A DNA stretch of 27,524 bases from JALZAA01 sp046724655 (GTDB lineage: Bacteria; Actinomycetota; Acidimicrobiia; IMCC26256; JACDBD01), in NCBI GenBank assembly GCA_046724655.1, contig JBKOWY010000121.1, positions 1 to 27,524 of the forward strand. The letters are read 5' to 3'. Made by a program: the position numbers and the translations under genes. Numbering within the stretch: position 1 is the stretch's first letter; every line of letters begins with the position of its first letter. The notes beneath the pieces were generated by a model. The model worked only from the letters and a program-made list of their open reading frames with translations. It had not been told where the DNA came from and ran no database searches. This document shows positions 1 through 7,961 of this stretch, one piece after another.

Positions 1-651
1 CGGCGTCGACGTCTGCTCGAGCCACCGGTCGACGGGGATCGTCGGCTCGGTCTGCTTCCGGTGGAGGATGTCGAGCCCGTTGCGGGCGAACACTCGGCCC
101 AACTCCTCGGGTGTGAGCGCGCGCGTGTGCGACGGGTCGCGGCGGCGCTCGTAGTCGTTGAAACGATCGGCGAGCCCGGCATCGGGCGACACCAGATCGA
201 TTGCCGCGACACGGCCCCCGCTGCGAACGACACGACTGCTCTCGGCGAGCACGACGAAGGGGTCCTCGACGTGGTGGAGCGCGAAGCGTGAATACGCGAG
301 GTCGAAGGACTCTTCGAGGAACGGCAGCGCGGACGCGTTCCCCTCTTCGAGCAGCACGTTCCTGACGTCAGCTGCCGCCAGGCGCCGGCGGCCGGCCTCG
401 AGCATCTCGGGTGTGAGGTCGACGCCCACGACCTGGCGTACGCGCTCAGCCACCGCCTGCGCTTGATGCGCGGCGCCGCATGCGACCTCGAGCACGACCA
501 TGTCCGGCGTCAATGGCTCGAGGTGCCGGCGTACCCAGCTGTTGAGGCGCGGGTCAGCGGCGAAGATCCCCGCCGTGCCGAAGCCCTCGGCCTGGCGGGC
601 GAACTCCGTACGAACGACCTCGTCGTGGGTCGTCGCATCGTCCCGGGCCAC
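1..651 (-). CDS. Class I SAM-dependent methyltransferase, C-terminus cut by window edge
   Basis: The minus strand reads open from a GTG at 651 to the window edge, giving 217 codons with no stop, so the C-terminus is missing. Motif I of a class I (UbiE/Methyltransf_11-like) methyltransferase is seen as VVLEVACGAAHQ, followed by the acidic end of beta-2 (VVGVDLTPEML), an ALPF motif (NASALPFLEESFDLAYSRFA), HHVEDP and the strand SGGRVAAIDLV. It should transfer a methyl group from S-adenosylmethionine to an unidentified small molecule in the cytoplasm. The start is not certain: no good Shine-Dalgarno precedes the GTG, and an in-frame TTG lies 36 bases upstream. The motif I glycine pattern (ACGAAH) is slightly off the usual GCGTG. 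Substrate unknown; fold assignment is secure. Confidence 0.85.
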   Translation of the reverse strand, partial: MARDDATTHDEVVRTEFARQAEGFGTAGIFAADPRLNSWVRRHLEPLTPDMVVLEVACGAAHQAQAVAERVRQVVGVDLTPEMLEAGRRRLAAADVRNVLLEEGNASALPFLEESFDLAYSRFALHHVEDPFVVLAESSRVVRSGGRVAAIDLVSPDAGLADRFNDYERRRDPSHTRALTPEELGRVFARNGLDILHRKQTEPTIPVDRWLEQTSTP

Positions 652-700
652 GCCGGCAGCCTTGACGACCCGTGAAAGGCCATGCAAACGGAAAGACAGT

Positions 701-1748
701 GAGCGAGTCAGAAGGGGGTGCCCGCGTGCGCTGGGCGCGGCAGTAGGCGGGCGCGCGCCGTGGAAGGTGCAGGTCTCGTTCCAATGCGAGGACCAGACGG
801 TCGCCGGCGCGCTGGCGGTGCGTGTCGATCGCGCCGGGCGGTTCGAGCAACGAACCAAGCGGCTGGTGACACTGGCCGACGTCGGCTCCGACACGGACGT
901 CACGATTCGCGGTCGTCTGACCGACCGCGCCGCCGAGGGAACGATCGACGCGCACGCTCGCGCCTTCTACAACGCCGGGACCACCTTCGAGTGCACGAAG
1001 GACCGGATCAAGTGGCGGGCGGCATCGACCGACGATCCGGGCGCCGAGCGCGTGGAGCGCTTCCTCCCCGCCCGGGCCGATGCCCTGGCGGTCACCGAGA
1101 ATGCCGTCTTCGTGGACGAGGAGCAGGGCGACAAGGCCAGCACCGTCAAACGGCTCGACCCGCACAGCGGGAAAGCGAAGTGGACCCCAGGTCGGCGACG
1201 CCGATCGCGTCGCGGCAAGCGAGGAGCGGTGTGGATCGTCAGCGGCGCGACCGGTCGCGTGATCGGGCTCGACGCGCGCAGCGGCCGCGTCGCGGCCACC
1301 ACGGTCGGTCCAGGAAGGTTCGACGCGATCGCGCCCGGGACGCCGCAGCCGATCGCGGTCGCACCTGATTCGGTCTGGGTCGCCACGGCAGCGGGCCTGG
1401 TCCGTCTGGGTCCGACAACCGGTCACGAGAAGGCGCGCGTTCCCGGTGGGTGCAGCCGAGACCGTCGTAGCGGGACCGACCAGTATCGTCACAGCGGTCG
1501 CGGTGCCAGGCCCCGATGGGCGGCCGGTCGCCTCGCGGATCGTGCTCGTCGATCCGGCGACGAACCAAGTCGTCGCCGCCGGCTCAGGCACGTTGGCCTC
1601 GACCCCGGATGGGCTCGTCGCGCTGAACGCCTCGGGCGCGGTCGTGGCGCGGGTACGTGGCATCACCGGTGAGCTCGCCGCCGGTCGCGACACCGTGTGG
1701 GTGCTCGACCCCGGCGCCGACGGCCTCGTACGCGTGCGCGCCGGTTGA
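701..1748 (+). pseudogene. Secreted-type beta-propeller (PQQ/NHL-like) protein with several frameshifts
   Basis: One protein can be followed through this stretch only by changing frame. An N-terminal part (about 767-1040) ends in a C-x-K-x-R-I-K-W segment like the small beta domain often found after signal peptides in actinobacterial secreted proteins. It is followed by propeller-type repeats such as ADALAVTENAVFVDEE, ERVWIVSGATGRVIGLDARS, DSVWVATAAGLVRL and DTVWVLDPGADGLVRV. The frame slips near 1184 (one C too many in a CCCC run), returns near 1228 (one G too few) and slips again near 1448 (one G too many), so the last 100 codons lie in another frame and end at the TGA of 1746-1748. The true start and any signal peptide are not visible; 701 is approximate, and GTG 767 is the first plausible in-frame start. 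This is either a pseudogene or sequence error, and the conserved repeats on both sides favour error. Ligand or role unknown. Confidence 0.6.
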
Positions 1749-1808
1749 GACCCGGGGCGTGCTGTGATCCCCTAGCTCGACGCGCGGCGCGCCGGGCAGA
1801 CTGCGGCG

Positions 1809-2264
1809 GTGGACGTGCGGATCGTGGGCACCGAGTTACCTGGTCGAAGGTGCGCAGATCCCCGACCCGACGGCCTCGTCTACGAGAACGTGCACGTCGG
1901 CGTGCAACGCCGCCGAGAGGTCGTCGACATCGTCCCCGGTGACGCGCCGACCGCGACGTGGGATCTGACCCTCGAGCCCAGCGTCCGCGATGGCGCCCGC
2001 GACTTCCGTGGCCCCTTCGCACGGGGGCGGCGGGGTGACCGCTTCCTCTACCTCAGCTGGGGCAGCGTTGATGCCGACGGGCACTTCGAGATGTTCCGTC
2101 GGGCCAAGCTCATGCTCGACGCGGTCACGCCCGAGCTCGTGCAAGCCGCCGATCGGCCCGGGCACCGACTGGTGGCTACCCTCGGCCTGACTGCCGCCGA
2201 CGGCATGCCTCGGTGCGCGGCGGTCAGACCACCGGTCATCGGCTGGAGCGCCGGCACGGCCTGA
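1809..2264 (+). CDS. DUF5990 family protein
   Basis: A 151-residue protein that matches my recollection of the DUF5990 family, with the segments ENVHVGVQ, VPGDAPTATWDL, DFRGPFARGRRGDRFLYLSW and MFRRAKLMLDAV in the expected order, and an ending in GMPRCAAVRPPVIGW. Family function is not known. The protein has no signal peptide or membrane segment and should be cytosolic. The GTG at 1809 is chosen because the homology begins immediately (VRIVGTELPG). There is no strong Shine-Dalgarno; a CAGACT box ends six bases before the start, which could be a leaderless promoter but is a weak match. It lies between a frameshifted propeller gene and an esterase remnant, so this corner of the genome looks eroded, but this reading frame is intact. 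Confidence 0.75.
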   Translation: MDVRIVGTELPGRRCADPRPDGLVYENVHVGVQRRREVVDIVPGDAPTATWDLTLEPSVRDGARDFRGPFARGRRGDRFLYLSWGSVDADGHFEMFRRAKLMLDAVTPELVQAADRPGHRLVATLGLTAADGMPRCAAVRPPVIGWSAGTA

Positions 2265-2479
2265 GGCGCATCACGCTGGCCATGCTCCCCCGACAGGCCA
2301 GGTCGAACGGCGCGCGGTACGTCGACGCGTTCACGCCGAGCGTCGGCCACGACGCGTGCCAGCTGCCGATCAGCCGCTGGGTCGAGCCCGCCGTTCCCAA
2401 CGAACCCGCCGCGCCCGTGCATCTCAATCTGTTCGGCATGCAGGGTTACGCGGCCGCAGTGTTGGCACGCATCGGCTGA
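2261..2479 (+). pseudogene. SGNH/GDSL hydrolase C-terminal remnant
   Basis: Only the last 70 or so residues of an SGNH-type esterase are present. The segment NGARYVDAFTPSVGHDAC followed by SRWVEP and APVHLNLFGMQGYA matches the end of actinobacterial SGNH hydrolases, where the block around D-x-C and the H-x-N motif near the C-terminus carry the catalytic acid and histidine. The nucleophile Ser block, the oxyanion Gly and Asn blocks and the signal peptide are absent: upstream sequence is instead the intact DUF5990 gene in another frame. An ATG at 2282 could in principle start a 65-residue product, but it has no Shine-Dalgarno. I read it as a leftover of a deletion or recombination rather than an active enzyme. 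Confidence 0.55.
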
Positions 2480-2551
2480 GGGTGCTTGAGCCGGCACGCT
2501 TGATCGCGGACACTCATCCTTGGCGCGTCACACGGGGTGACGCGGCCTGTG

Positions 2552-2560
2552 AAAGGAGGG
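2552..2560 (+). promoter_or_regulatory. Strong Shine-Dalgarno for the 60-residue membrane protein
   Basis: AAAGGAGGG lies four bases before the GTG at 2565. It is one of the strongest ribosome binding sites in the window and supports both the reality and the start of the short gene that follows. Confidence 0.75.
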
Positions 2561-2564
2561 TGTC

Positions 2565-2747
2565 GTGCTGCTCGCAGTCGACAGGCTCAGTGCGGGATGG
2601 GAGACGATCCTGTTCGGGATCGCCGTGTTGCTGTTTCTAGCTGGTTTCTTCGGCTTCAAGGTGACGGCCCAGCGGATACGGCTGGACAGCCTCGGCCTGG
2701 CCGTGTTCGTTTTCGTGTTCTTCTGGAACGCCTGGGCGAGGTACTGA
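2565..2747 (+). CDS. Small hydrophobic membrane protein
   Basis: Sixty residues starting at a GTG with an excellent Shine-Dalgarno. Two hydrophobic stretches can be seen, about residues 14-32 (ETILFGIAVLLFLAGFFGF) and 42-56 (LGLAVFVFVFFWNAW), separated by a short polar basic loop (KVTAQRIRLDS). This predicts a two-helix membrane hairpin with the loop on the cytoplasmic side. No family is recognised and no enzymatic residues stand out. It stands alone between the esterase remnant upstream and a convergent minus-strand VOC gene ending only 18 bases downstream, so it appears to be monocistronic. Function unknown; that it is a real gene is supported mainly by the ribosome binding site and the clean amphipathic layout. 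Confidence 0.65.
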   Translation: MLLAVDRLSAGWETILFGIAVLLFLAGFFGFKVTAQRIRLDSLGLAVFVFVFFWNAWARY

Positions 2748-2764
2748 CACGCTCAGCCCCCGAA

Positions 2765-3214
2765 CTACGTTCCGCCGGCGTCCAGCTGCTCCCGGTAGCC
2801 CATCGGTAACAGCTCGATCAGCTGGCCGTCGGGGTCGCGGATGAAGATCCCGAAGCCGATGTCCGTGTCGGGGAGGACCTCACCGCCGTAGTCGGCGACG
2901 CGTGCGCACACGCCCTGGACGTCGTCGACGCCGAGCGAGATGTGGGTCAGGCCCGGTTCGTTCATTACGCGCTCGCGGGCGGGCCGGGTGCCGCCGGCGA
3001 AGTACAGCAACTCGAGGACGAGCCCGTCGCGGCGGAGATAAAGGGCGGTCATGCCCAGCGGCTTCGTGAGGCGGAGCAGCGTGCTCGACGGGTCGTCGGG
3101 CGGGTGCAGCTCGCGTTCGACGGCGAAGCCGAGCAGTTCCTCGTAGAAGCGACGCGACCGCGCCAAGTCGGTCACACAGTGGCCGAGATGATTGAACGCG
3201 ACGCTGCCGGACAC
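2765..3214 (-). CDS. VOC (glyoxalase/bleomycin-resistance fold) family protein
   Basis: A 149-residue single-unit vicinal oxygen chelate protein. It begins with AFNHLGHCVTDLARSRRFYEELLGF, the usual first beta-alpha-beta module with a metal-type His, and the second half has LTHISLGVDDV and ends with RDPDGQLIELLPM, where the Glu is the standard last metal ligand of the fold. The family includes glyoxalases, extradiol dioxygenases and epimerases; this one is not specific enough to assign a reaction. The GTG at 3214 gives the family-typical N-terminus; the frame is open further upstream but inside the preceding ligase gene. It starts 10 bases after the ligase stop, so the two are almost certainly one transcript, suggesting a role in the same catabolic route. 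Confidence 0.85.
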   Translation of the reverse strand: MSGSVAFNHLGHCVTDLARSRRFYEELLGFAVERELHPPDDPSSTLLRLTKPLGMTALYLRRDGLVLELLYFAGGTRPARERVMNEPGLTHISLGVDDVQGVCARVADYGGEVLPDTDIGFGIFIRDPDGQLIELLPMGYREQLDAGGT

Positions 3215-3224
3215 CGATGCGAGG

Positions 3225-4793
3225 TTACTGACGCGTAGGCCGGAGCGCGGCATGATCACGGTACTGGTCTCGCAGCAGGCGCTTGTAGATCTTGCCGTTG
3301 TCCTGGCGCGGCAAGTGGTCGACGAAGTCGACTCGGCGCGGGCACTTGTAGCGCGCGAGCCGCCGGCGGCAGAAAGTGATGAGCTCATCTGCGAGGTCCG
3401 CGGTCGGCGCTACGCCTGACCGGACCTCGATCACCGCAAGCACCTCTTCGCCCCACTCGTCGTTCGGCACCCCGATGACGGCGGCGTCCGCGACGGCCGG
3501 GTGCTCGAGCAGCACGGCGTCGACCTCGGCCGGATAGATGTTGACGCCGCCCGAGATGATGAGGTTGGCGCTGCGATCGGTCAGGAACAGGAAGCCGTCG
3601 TCGTCGACGTATCCCATGTCCCCCAGCGTGAAGTAGCGACCGCGGTAGGACGCGTCGGTCTTAGGCCTGTCCTTGAAGTACTCGAACGGGACCTCCGACG
3701 CCTTGAACCACACGAGCCCGACCTCGCCCGCTGGCAGCGGCTTGCCGTCTTCGCCGCCCACGATGACCTGGTCTTCGGGATTGGGCTTGCCCACGGTGCC
3801 GGGCCTGCGCATCCACGTACGAGGGTCCACCCACGTACCGAGGCCTTCGGTGGCGGCGTAGTACTCGTAGACGACTGGGCCCCACCACTCGATGAGGCGC
3901 TGCTTGACACCGACCGGACACGGTGCCGCGCCGTGGAGCACGTTGCGCAACGACGAAATGTCGTAGCGGGCGCGCGTGCTGTCCGGGAGAGCCAGGAGCT
4001 GATGGAACATCGTCGGGACCATGTGCGTGTGGGTGACTCGATGTCGCTCGATCAATCGCAATGCCTCTTCCGGGTCCCATGCCGGCATGAGCACGACGGG
4101 CACGCCGGCCACCAATGGCGCGTTGAGCGAGAACAGGAGCGGGGCTGCGTGGTACAGGGGGCCGGTCAAGAGGTGGACGTTGCCGTCGCGGTACGCCTGA
4201 CGGGCGAGCGTCACCGCAGTCGACAGCGACGCCTCGTCGCGGTAGACGCCTTTGGGCCGGCCGGTCGTCCCGGACGTGTAGAGCATCTGGCTGCCGAGCA
4301 CGGAATCGGGCAGGTCCTCGCCCGACTCGGCGTCGGTCGCGTCGGCAGAGTTGTCGAATCCCTCGATGCTTCCGCCGACGGCCAGTCGCGTGGTGGCGCC
4401 GGGCGCGGCTGCCGCAGCGGCGCGTGCGGCGTCGGCGAAGCGTGCTTCGGCGACGAACGCCTTCGCCTCGCAGTCGTCGACGACGTAACCGGCCTCTTCA
4501 CCCGTGAGATGCCAGTTCACGGTGGTGAGGCGGAGCCCGCTCCTTTGCGTGGCGAGCACGACGTCGACGAACTCGGGCCGGTTCGAGCACAAGAGCGCGA
4601 CCGCGTCGCCGCGTCGCAGACCGAGACGGCGGAACGCTCGAGCCAGGCGGTTGGCGCGTGCGTTCAACTCGCCGTATGTGTTCGTGTCTCCGGTCGAGAT
4701 GAGGGCCGGCTTGTCGGGCAGACGCGCCGCGTGCCAGGCGACGGCCATGCCACGGTTCGCGAATGCGACCAGCTCTTCGAGCTCGGCGTCCAC
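3225..4793 (-). CDS. AMP-dependent acyl-CoA synthetase (FadD-like)
   Basis: A 522-residue ANL-superfamily ligase, which activates a carboxylic acid to its acyl-AMP and then to the CoA thioester. The P-loop-like A3 motif LYTSGTTGRPKGV, the A5 region YEYYAATEGLGTW, the hinge segment FLTDRSANLIISGGVNIYP and the C-terminal catalytic lysine motif LPRQDNGKIYKRLLR are all present in order, so the enzyme looks complete. The start chosen is the GTG at 4793, preceded by a G-rich GAGGGGGG box three bases upstream; an ATG at 4748 is a possible shorter start. The substrate is probably a fatty, aromatic or steroid side-chain acid, but the sequence does not say which. It heads a two-gene unit with the VOC protein and diverges from a methyltransferase 63 bases away. 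Confidence 0.9.
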   Translation of the reverse strand: MDAELEELVAFANRGMAVAWHAARLPDKPALISTGDTNTYGELNARANRLARAFRRLGLRRGDAVALLCSNRPEFVDVVLATQRSGLRLTTVNWHLTGEEAGYVVDDCEAKAFVAEARFADAARAAAAAAPGATTRLAVGGSIEGFDNSADATDAESGEDLPDSVLGSQMLYTSGTTGRPKGVYRDEASLSTAVTLARQAYRDGNVHLLTGPLYHAAPLLFSLNAPLVAGVPVVLMPAWDPEEALRLIERHRVTHTHMVPTMFHQLLALPDSTRARYDISSLRNVLHGAAPCPVGVKQRLIEWWGPVVYEYYAATEGLGTWVDPRTWMRRPGTVGKPNPEDQVIVGGEDGKPLPAGEVGLVWFKASEVPFEYFKDRPKTDASYRGRYFTLGDMGYVDDDGFLFLTDRSANLIISGGVNIYPAEVDAVLLEHPAVADAAVIGVPNDEWGEEVLAVIEVRSGVAPTADLADELITFCRRRLARYKCPRRVDFVDHLPRQDNGKIYKRLLRDQYRDHAALRPTRQ

Positions 4794-4843
4794 GCGCCCC
4801 CCTCGTGCGGCGAAACCCGGCGGCGGCGACGATAGTCCCCGGG

Positions 4844-4849
4844 TAGCGT
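4844..4849 (+). promoter_or_regulatory. Probable -10 box of a leaderless methyltransferase transcript
   Basis: TAGCGT ends seven bases before the GTG at 4857, with no Shine-Dalgarno between. The spacing would put transcription start at or next to the start codon. No convincing -35 is seen. Confidence 0.4.
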
Positions 4850-4856
4850 CCTCGAC

Positions 4857-5645
4857 GTGCCCAGGCGTGCCGGCTACGTCTTCGGCGACACGGACGTCGC
4901 CGCGCGTCGACTCGACCTCATCGCCGAAGTCTGGGCGCCGCCGAGCGCAGCGTTTCTGCGCGATGACGCGCCGAAGGCTCCCGGATTGGCGGTTGATCTC
5001 GGCTGCGGACCGGGGCACACGACGCGTCTCCTGGCGTCGACGACGGATGCGACGATGACGGTCGGTCTCGACAACTCGAAGGTGTTCCTGGGCCGCGCTC
5101 GAGCCGACGCGCCGGACGGGGTGACGTTCCTTCACCACGACGTGACGGAGTTGCCGTTCCCGACGCGCCCGGCGGACATCCTGTACGCCCGATTCGTGCT
5201 CTCACACGTGCCGCGACCTCGGCACTTCATCTCCGCCTGGATCGGCGAGCTCGATCCCGGCGGTCTGCTCGCGCTCGACGAGGTCGAATCGATCCGCACC
5301 GGCAACGGCGTCTTCCGAAGCTACTTGCAGCTGCTCGAGGCGGTGCTCTCGGCGCGCGGCAACACGATCGCCGCGGGTCCGATCGTCGAGCGCTTCGACG
5401 GAGGACCACACGGTCGGCAACGGACGAGCGAGGTGCGCTCGCATGCCGTCCCGGCCGCGGTGGCGGCGGAGCTGTTCGCCCTGAATCTCGTCACCTGGCG
5501 CGAGGAGCCATACGTTCGAGAGAACTACAGCCCGGGTGAGCTGGACGGCCTCGACGGCGAGCTCCGGGAGTTGGCCCGTGGTCGGCCGGAATGCGACGAC
5601 GTCATCTGGGAGATGCGTCAGGCCACGTTCGAGCGGATTGACTAG
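4857..5645 (+). CDS. Class I SAM-dependent methyltransferase
   Basis: A 262-residue cytosolic methyltransferase. Motif I is a textbook GLAVDLGCGPGHTTRLLA (near residue 45), followed by TVGLDNS for the ribose-binding acidic residue region, a DVTELPFP block, ARFVLSHVPRP and GGLLALDEVE. It therefore carries the whole Rossmann-like core plus a C-terminal cap of about 100 residues that would decide the substrate, which I cannot name. The GTG start has no Shine-Dalgarno; a TAGCGT box seven bases upstream suggests a leaderless mRNA. It diverges from the acyl-CoA ligase and converges, with no intergenic base at all, on the alcohol dehydrogenase whose stop begins at 5646. Confidence 0.88.
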   Translation: MPRRAGYVFGDTDVAARRLDLIAEVWAPPSAAFLRDDAPKAPGLAVDLGCGPGHTTRLLASTTDATMTVGLDNSKVFLGRARADAPDGVTFLHHDVTELPFPTRPADILYARFVLSHVPRPRHFISAWIGELDPGGLLALDEVESIRTGNGVFRSYLQLLEAVLSARGNTIAAGPIVERFDGGPHGRQRTSEVRSHAVPAAVAAELFALNLVTWREEPYVRENYSPGELDGLDGELRELARGRPECDDVIWEMRQATFERID

Positions 5646-6878
5646 CTAGCCGCGCAGCTCGAAGGCGACCTTGATCGCTGCGCTGCGGTCCTGGGTCGCG
5701 AGCGCGGCGAACGCTTCGCGCCAGTCGTCGAGGGCGAACGTGTGCGTGAGCATGCCGGTCAGGTCCACGCGTCCGTCGGCGACCAGGTCGAGATAGTGCT
5801 GGATGCCGTGCTGGCGGACGCCGTCGACCTCCTCGAACCCGAACGCATTCGAGCCGACGAGCGAGATCTCCTTGAAGTAAAGCGGCGTGTCCTCCCAGTA
5901 CGTCGGGCCGTGGACGCCCGCCTTCACGAGCGTGCCGCGCGCTTTGAGTACGCGCGCGCCCACCTCGAACGTCTCCTGCTTGCCGATCGTGTCGTATACG
6001 ACGTCGATCGCACCCGGATAGGCCATGGGTAGCCCGTCGCTCGGCTGGAGCACCCCACCCGACCAGTGCGAGGCCTCCTCGATGACGCGCTGCGCGGGCT
6101 CGTGTCCGATCACGGTCGCGCCGAGCTTGCGCGCCAGCGCGGCCTGAGCCTCGAAGCGGGCGACCACGAGCACCTCGACGTCGGGATAGAGCGCACGGAG
6201 GATCCCGGTCGCGCACGTGCCGAGGGCGCCGGCGCCGTACACCATCACCTTGCCGCCCGGGACCGGGGGGTGGCGCGTGATGGAGTGGAGGCTGACTGCG
6301 AACGGGTCCGCGAACACGGCGAGCTCGTCGGGGATCTCGTCGGGCACCTTGAAGAGCTGCGTGTCGTGCGCGGGCATGAGCTGCGCGTACCCGCCGCTCG
6401 CGTCGCGTGACGTCCCAGTGTGGATGCCAGGCGCGATGGGCCCGACGCCGAAGCTCCAGCACAGGCTGAGGTCGCCGGCCTCACATGCAGGACAGATCGG
6501 GTCGACGCCACGTGGCCGGCACGACAGCCATGGGTTCAGCACCACCCGGTCGCCGACCTCAAGTCCTTCGGCCTCGGGCCCGAGGGCAACGACGTCGGCG
6601 ACCACCTCGTGCCCGAGCACCTGCGGGAGCGAGAAGAACCCCTTCATCGGATTGTCGGGCGTGGCGACGTTCGCCCAGTCCATGAACACCTGCTTGGCGT
6701 CGGAGCCGCAGATGCCGGTGAGCCGCGGACGGGTGATCAGCCAGTCGGGCAACAGGAAGTCGGGTTCGGGGAGGTCGAGCAGCCGCATCGGCGTCTGGGC
6801 GAGGCCCCGCAGCAGGTGGTTGTCCTCTTCCGGCTCCGGCTGCGGCTCCGGCGCCACTCCGTACAGAAGGCCTTGCAT
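5646..6878 (-). CDS. Zinc-dependent alcohol dehydrogenase (MDR superfamily)
   Basis: A 410-residue medium-chain dehydrogenase/reductase. The catalytic zinc site is seen in GICGSD and GHEVVADV, and the structural zinc lobe in a four-cysteine block (C-R-P-R..., PICPACEAGDLSLC). The Rossmann NAD(P) site is KVMVYGAGALGTCATGIL. It should oxidise an alcohol or related hydroxyl compound with NAD(P). It is longer than a typical 340-370-residue MDR: an N-terminal extension of about 45 residues, rich in Glu and Pro (PEPQPEPEEDN), precedes the conserved core. The ATG at 6878 has a GGGGAG ribosome binding site. The stop abuts the stop of the convergent methyltransferase, leaving no room for an ordinary terminator. 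Substrate not identifiable. Confidence 0.9.
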   Translation of the reverse strand: MQGLLYGVAPEPQPEPEEDNHLLRGLAQTPMRLLDLPEPDFLLPDWLITRPRLTGICGSDAKQVFMDWANVATPDNPMKGFFSLPQVLGHEVVADVVALGPEAEGLEVGDRVVLNPWLSCRPRGVDPICPACEAGDLSLCWSFGVGPIAPGIHTGTSRDASGGYAQLMPAHDTQLFKVPDEIPDELAVFADPFAVSLHSITRHPPVPGGKVMVYGAGALGTCATGILRALYPDVEVLVVARFEAQAALARKLGATVIGHEPAQRVIEEASHWSGGVLQPSDGLPMAYPGAIDVVYDTIGKQETFEVGARVLKARGTLVKAGVHGPTYWEDTPLYFKEISLVGSNAFGFEEVDGVRQHGIQHYLDLVADGRVDLTGMLTHTFALDDWREAFAALATQDRSAAIKVAFELRG

Positions 6879-6929
6879 GGGCTCCCCGCTTCGGTCGCTC
6901 CGAGCAGTTGACAGTAGTGCGGACCGTAC

Positions 6930-7478
6930 TCAGAGCCGTTGGGCCAGACCGGCGTAGTCGATCGTGATGCCCTCGGCGTCGGTGCGGAACTCGAAACGGC
7001 CGTACTCGTCGTCCGCGTACACCCACCGATCGGGGCCGAGCCGCCGATAGCGCTGCTCGAGGGGACGCACCGAGAGCGTGGGCGTCTCGACGAACGCGGC
7101 CCGGACTGCGACTTCGGCACCGACCTCAGGCGCGACCCGGCGGGTCACGAACGCGTTCGTGAACGCGTTGCCGGCGAGGTCGAGATCGGTGCAGCCATCC
7201 AAGGAAGAATCCACCTGCCCGTTCCGCGTCCAGCCGCCGCGGTCGTCGGACGAGAGCTCCAGCCGCCGTGTACCGGTGCCGTCGAGCACGTCGATCGTCG
7301 TGCCGCGATGCCGCCACTGCGTGTCGAGCATGACGACGAACCGCGCCGCCCACCGGTCGTCATCGCCTGCGCAGATCTCGCACCCCTCGGCGTGCACTCC
7401 GTCGACGCCGAGGTCGAGACGAACGAAAACGATCCCGTCGAGATCGAGACGACGCCAGACGTAGGTGCGGCCGCTCAC
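6930..7478 (-). CDS. Putative glycolipid-binding domain protein (DUF1089-like)
   Basis: A 182-residue protein that resembles the putative glycolipid-binding family. It begins with YVWRRLDLDGIVFVRL, has ARFVVMLDTQWRHRGTTIDV in the middle and the hallmark LDGCTDLDLAGNAFTNAFV near residue 100, then an ending in YEYGRF-type strands and IDYAGLAQRL. The family is mostly beta-strand and its ligand assignment is tentative in the literature. The GTG at 7478 overlaps the stop of the upstream gene by four bases (GTGA), so the two are translationally coupled. It is the last gene of a four-gene unit headed by an acyl-CoA ligase, which fits some link to lipids, but this is inference from position and family name only. 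Confidence 0.8.
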   Translation of the reverse strand: MSGRTYVWRRLDLDGIVFVRLDLGVDGVHAEGCEICAGDDDRWAARFVVMLDTQWRHRGTTIDVLDGTGTRRLELSSDDRGGWTRNGQVDSSLDGCTDLDLAGNAFTNAFVTRRVAPEVGAEVAVRAAFVETPTLSVRPLEQRYRRLGPDRWVYADDEYGRFEFRTDAEGITIDYAGLAQRL

Positions 7479-7957
7479 GCGGGGTTGAGCGATCGTTGCA
7501 TCTTTACGACCAACGCCTCGAACATCGGGTAGATGTTCGCTCCCATCGCGTCGATCGACGGCTTCCACATCTCCCATCGTTCGATCAGTCTGTGCCCGAG
7601 CAAGAGCTGCAGCAGGTCGAAGTTGACCGCCCCGACCTGCTCGAGCGCACCCAACTGCTCGAAATAGTCGAGCTCGCGGTAGAGCACGTAGGCCTCGGGC
7701 GAGTTCCCAGCGATGTAGCGCTGAAACGCGTCGCGCAGATCTTCTTTGGTCTTGAACTGGGCCACCAGCCGTCGGGTCTCGACGAGGGCGTCTTCGTCCC
7801 AGCGACGCACGAAGTCGGCAGCAATCTGCGATTGGCGGGCATGCCGTGCCTCCCGGACCTGTCGTCCGGCCGCAATCGCCAATCCGACGGTGCTGAGCAG
7901 GCCGACGGCGCCCACGGCTGTTGCGATGGCCGTGACCTGCTCGGCCCAATTGGCCAT
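7475..7957 (-). CDS. One-TM hypothetical protein, DUF4760-like
   Basis: A 160-residue protein with one N-terminal hydrophobic helix (about residues 5-28, TAIATAVGAVGLLSTVGLAI), followed by a basic, helical region (GRQVREARHARQSQIAADFV) and a cytosolic helical domain with YRELDYFEQLG and LLLGHRLIERWEMW. The arrangement of a single membrane helix followed by an R-rich coil and a W/E-rich helical domain is that of DUF4760-type proteins, but I am not certain of the family. The ATG at 7957 lies four bases after the stop of the small charged protein, and the stop overlaps the next gene by four bases, so it sits in the middle of a tight operon. No catalytic residues are recognised. Confidence 0.7.
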   Translation of the reverse strand: MANWAEQVTAIATAVGAVGLLSTVGLAIAAGRQVREARHARQSQIAADFVRRWDEDALVETRRLVAQFKTKEDLRDAFQRYIAGNSPEAYVLYRELDYFEQLGALEQVGAVNFDLLQLLLGHRLIERWEMWKPSIDAMGANIYPMFEALVVKMQRSLNPA

Positions 7958-7961
7958 GCGC

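Noticed and set aside
500..700. Plus-strand coding extension upstream of the propeller gene
   Set aside because: The region is antisense to the methyltransferase, which has clear motifs on the minus strand.
3501..4835. Long plus-strand open frame
   Set aside because: It is antisense to a complete acyl-CoA ligase with all motifs and has no recognisable domain.
3225..5138. N-terminal extension of the first acyl-CoA ligase beyond 4793
   Set aside because: The extra codons lie antisense to the methyltransferase gene and show no ligase homology.
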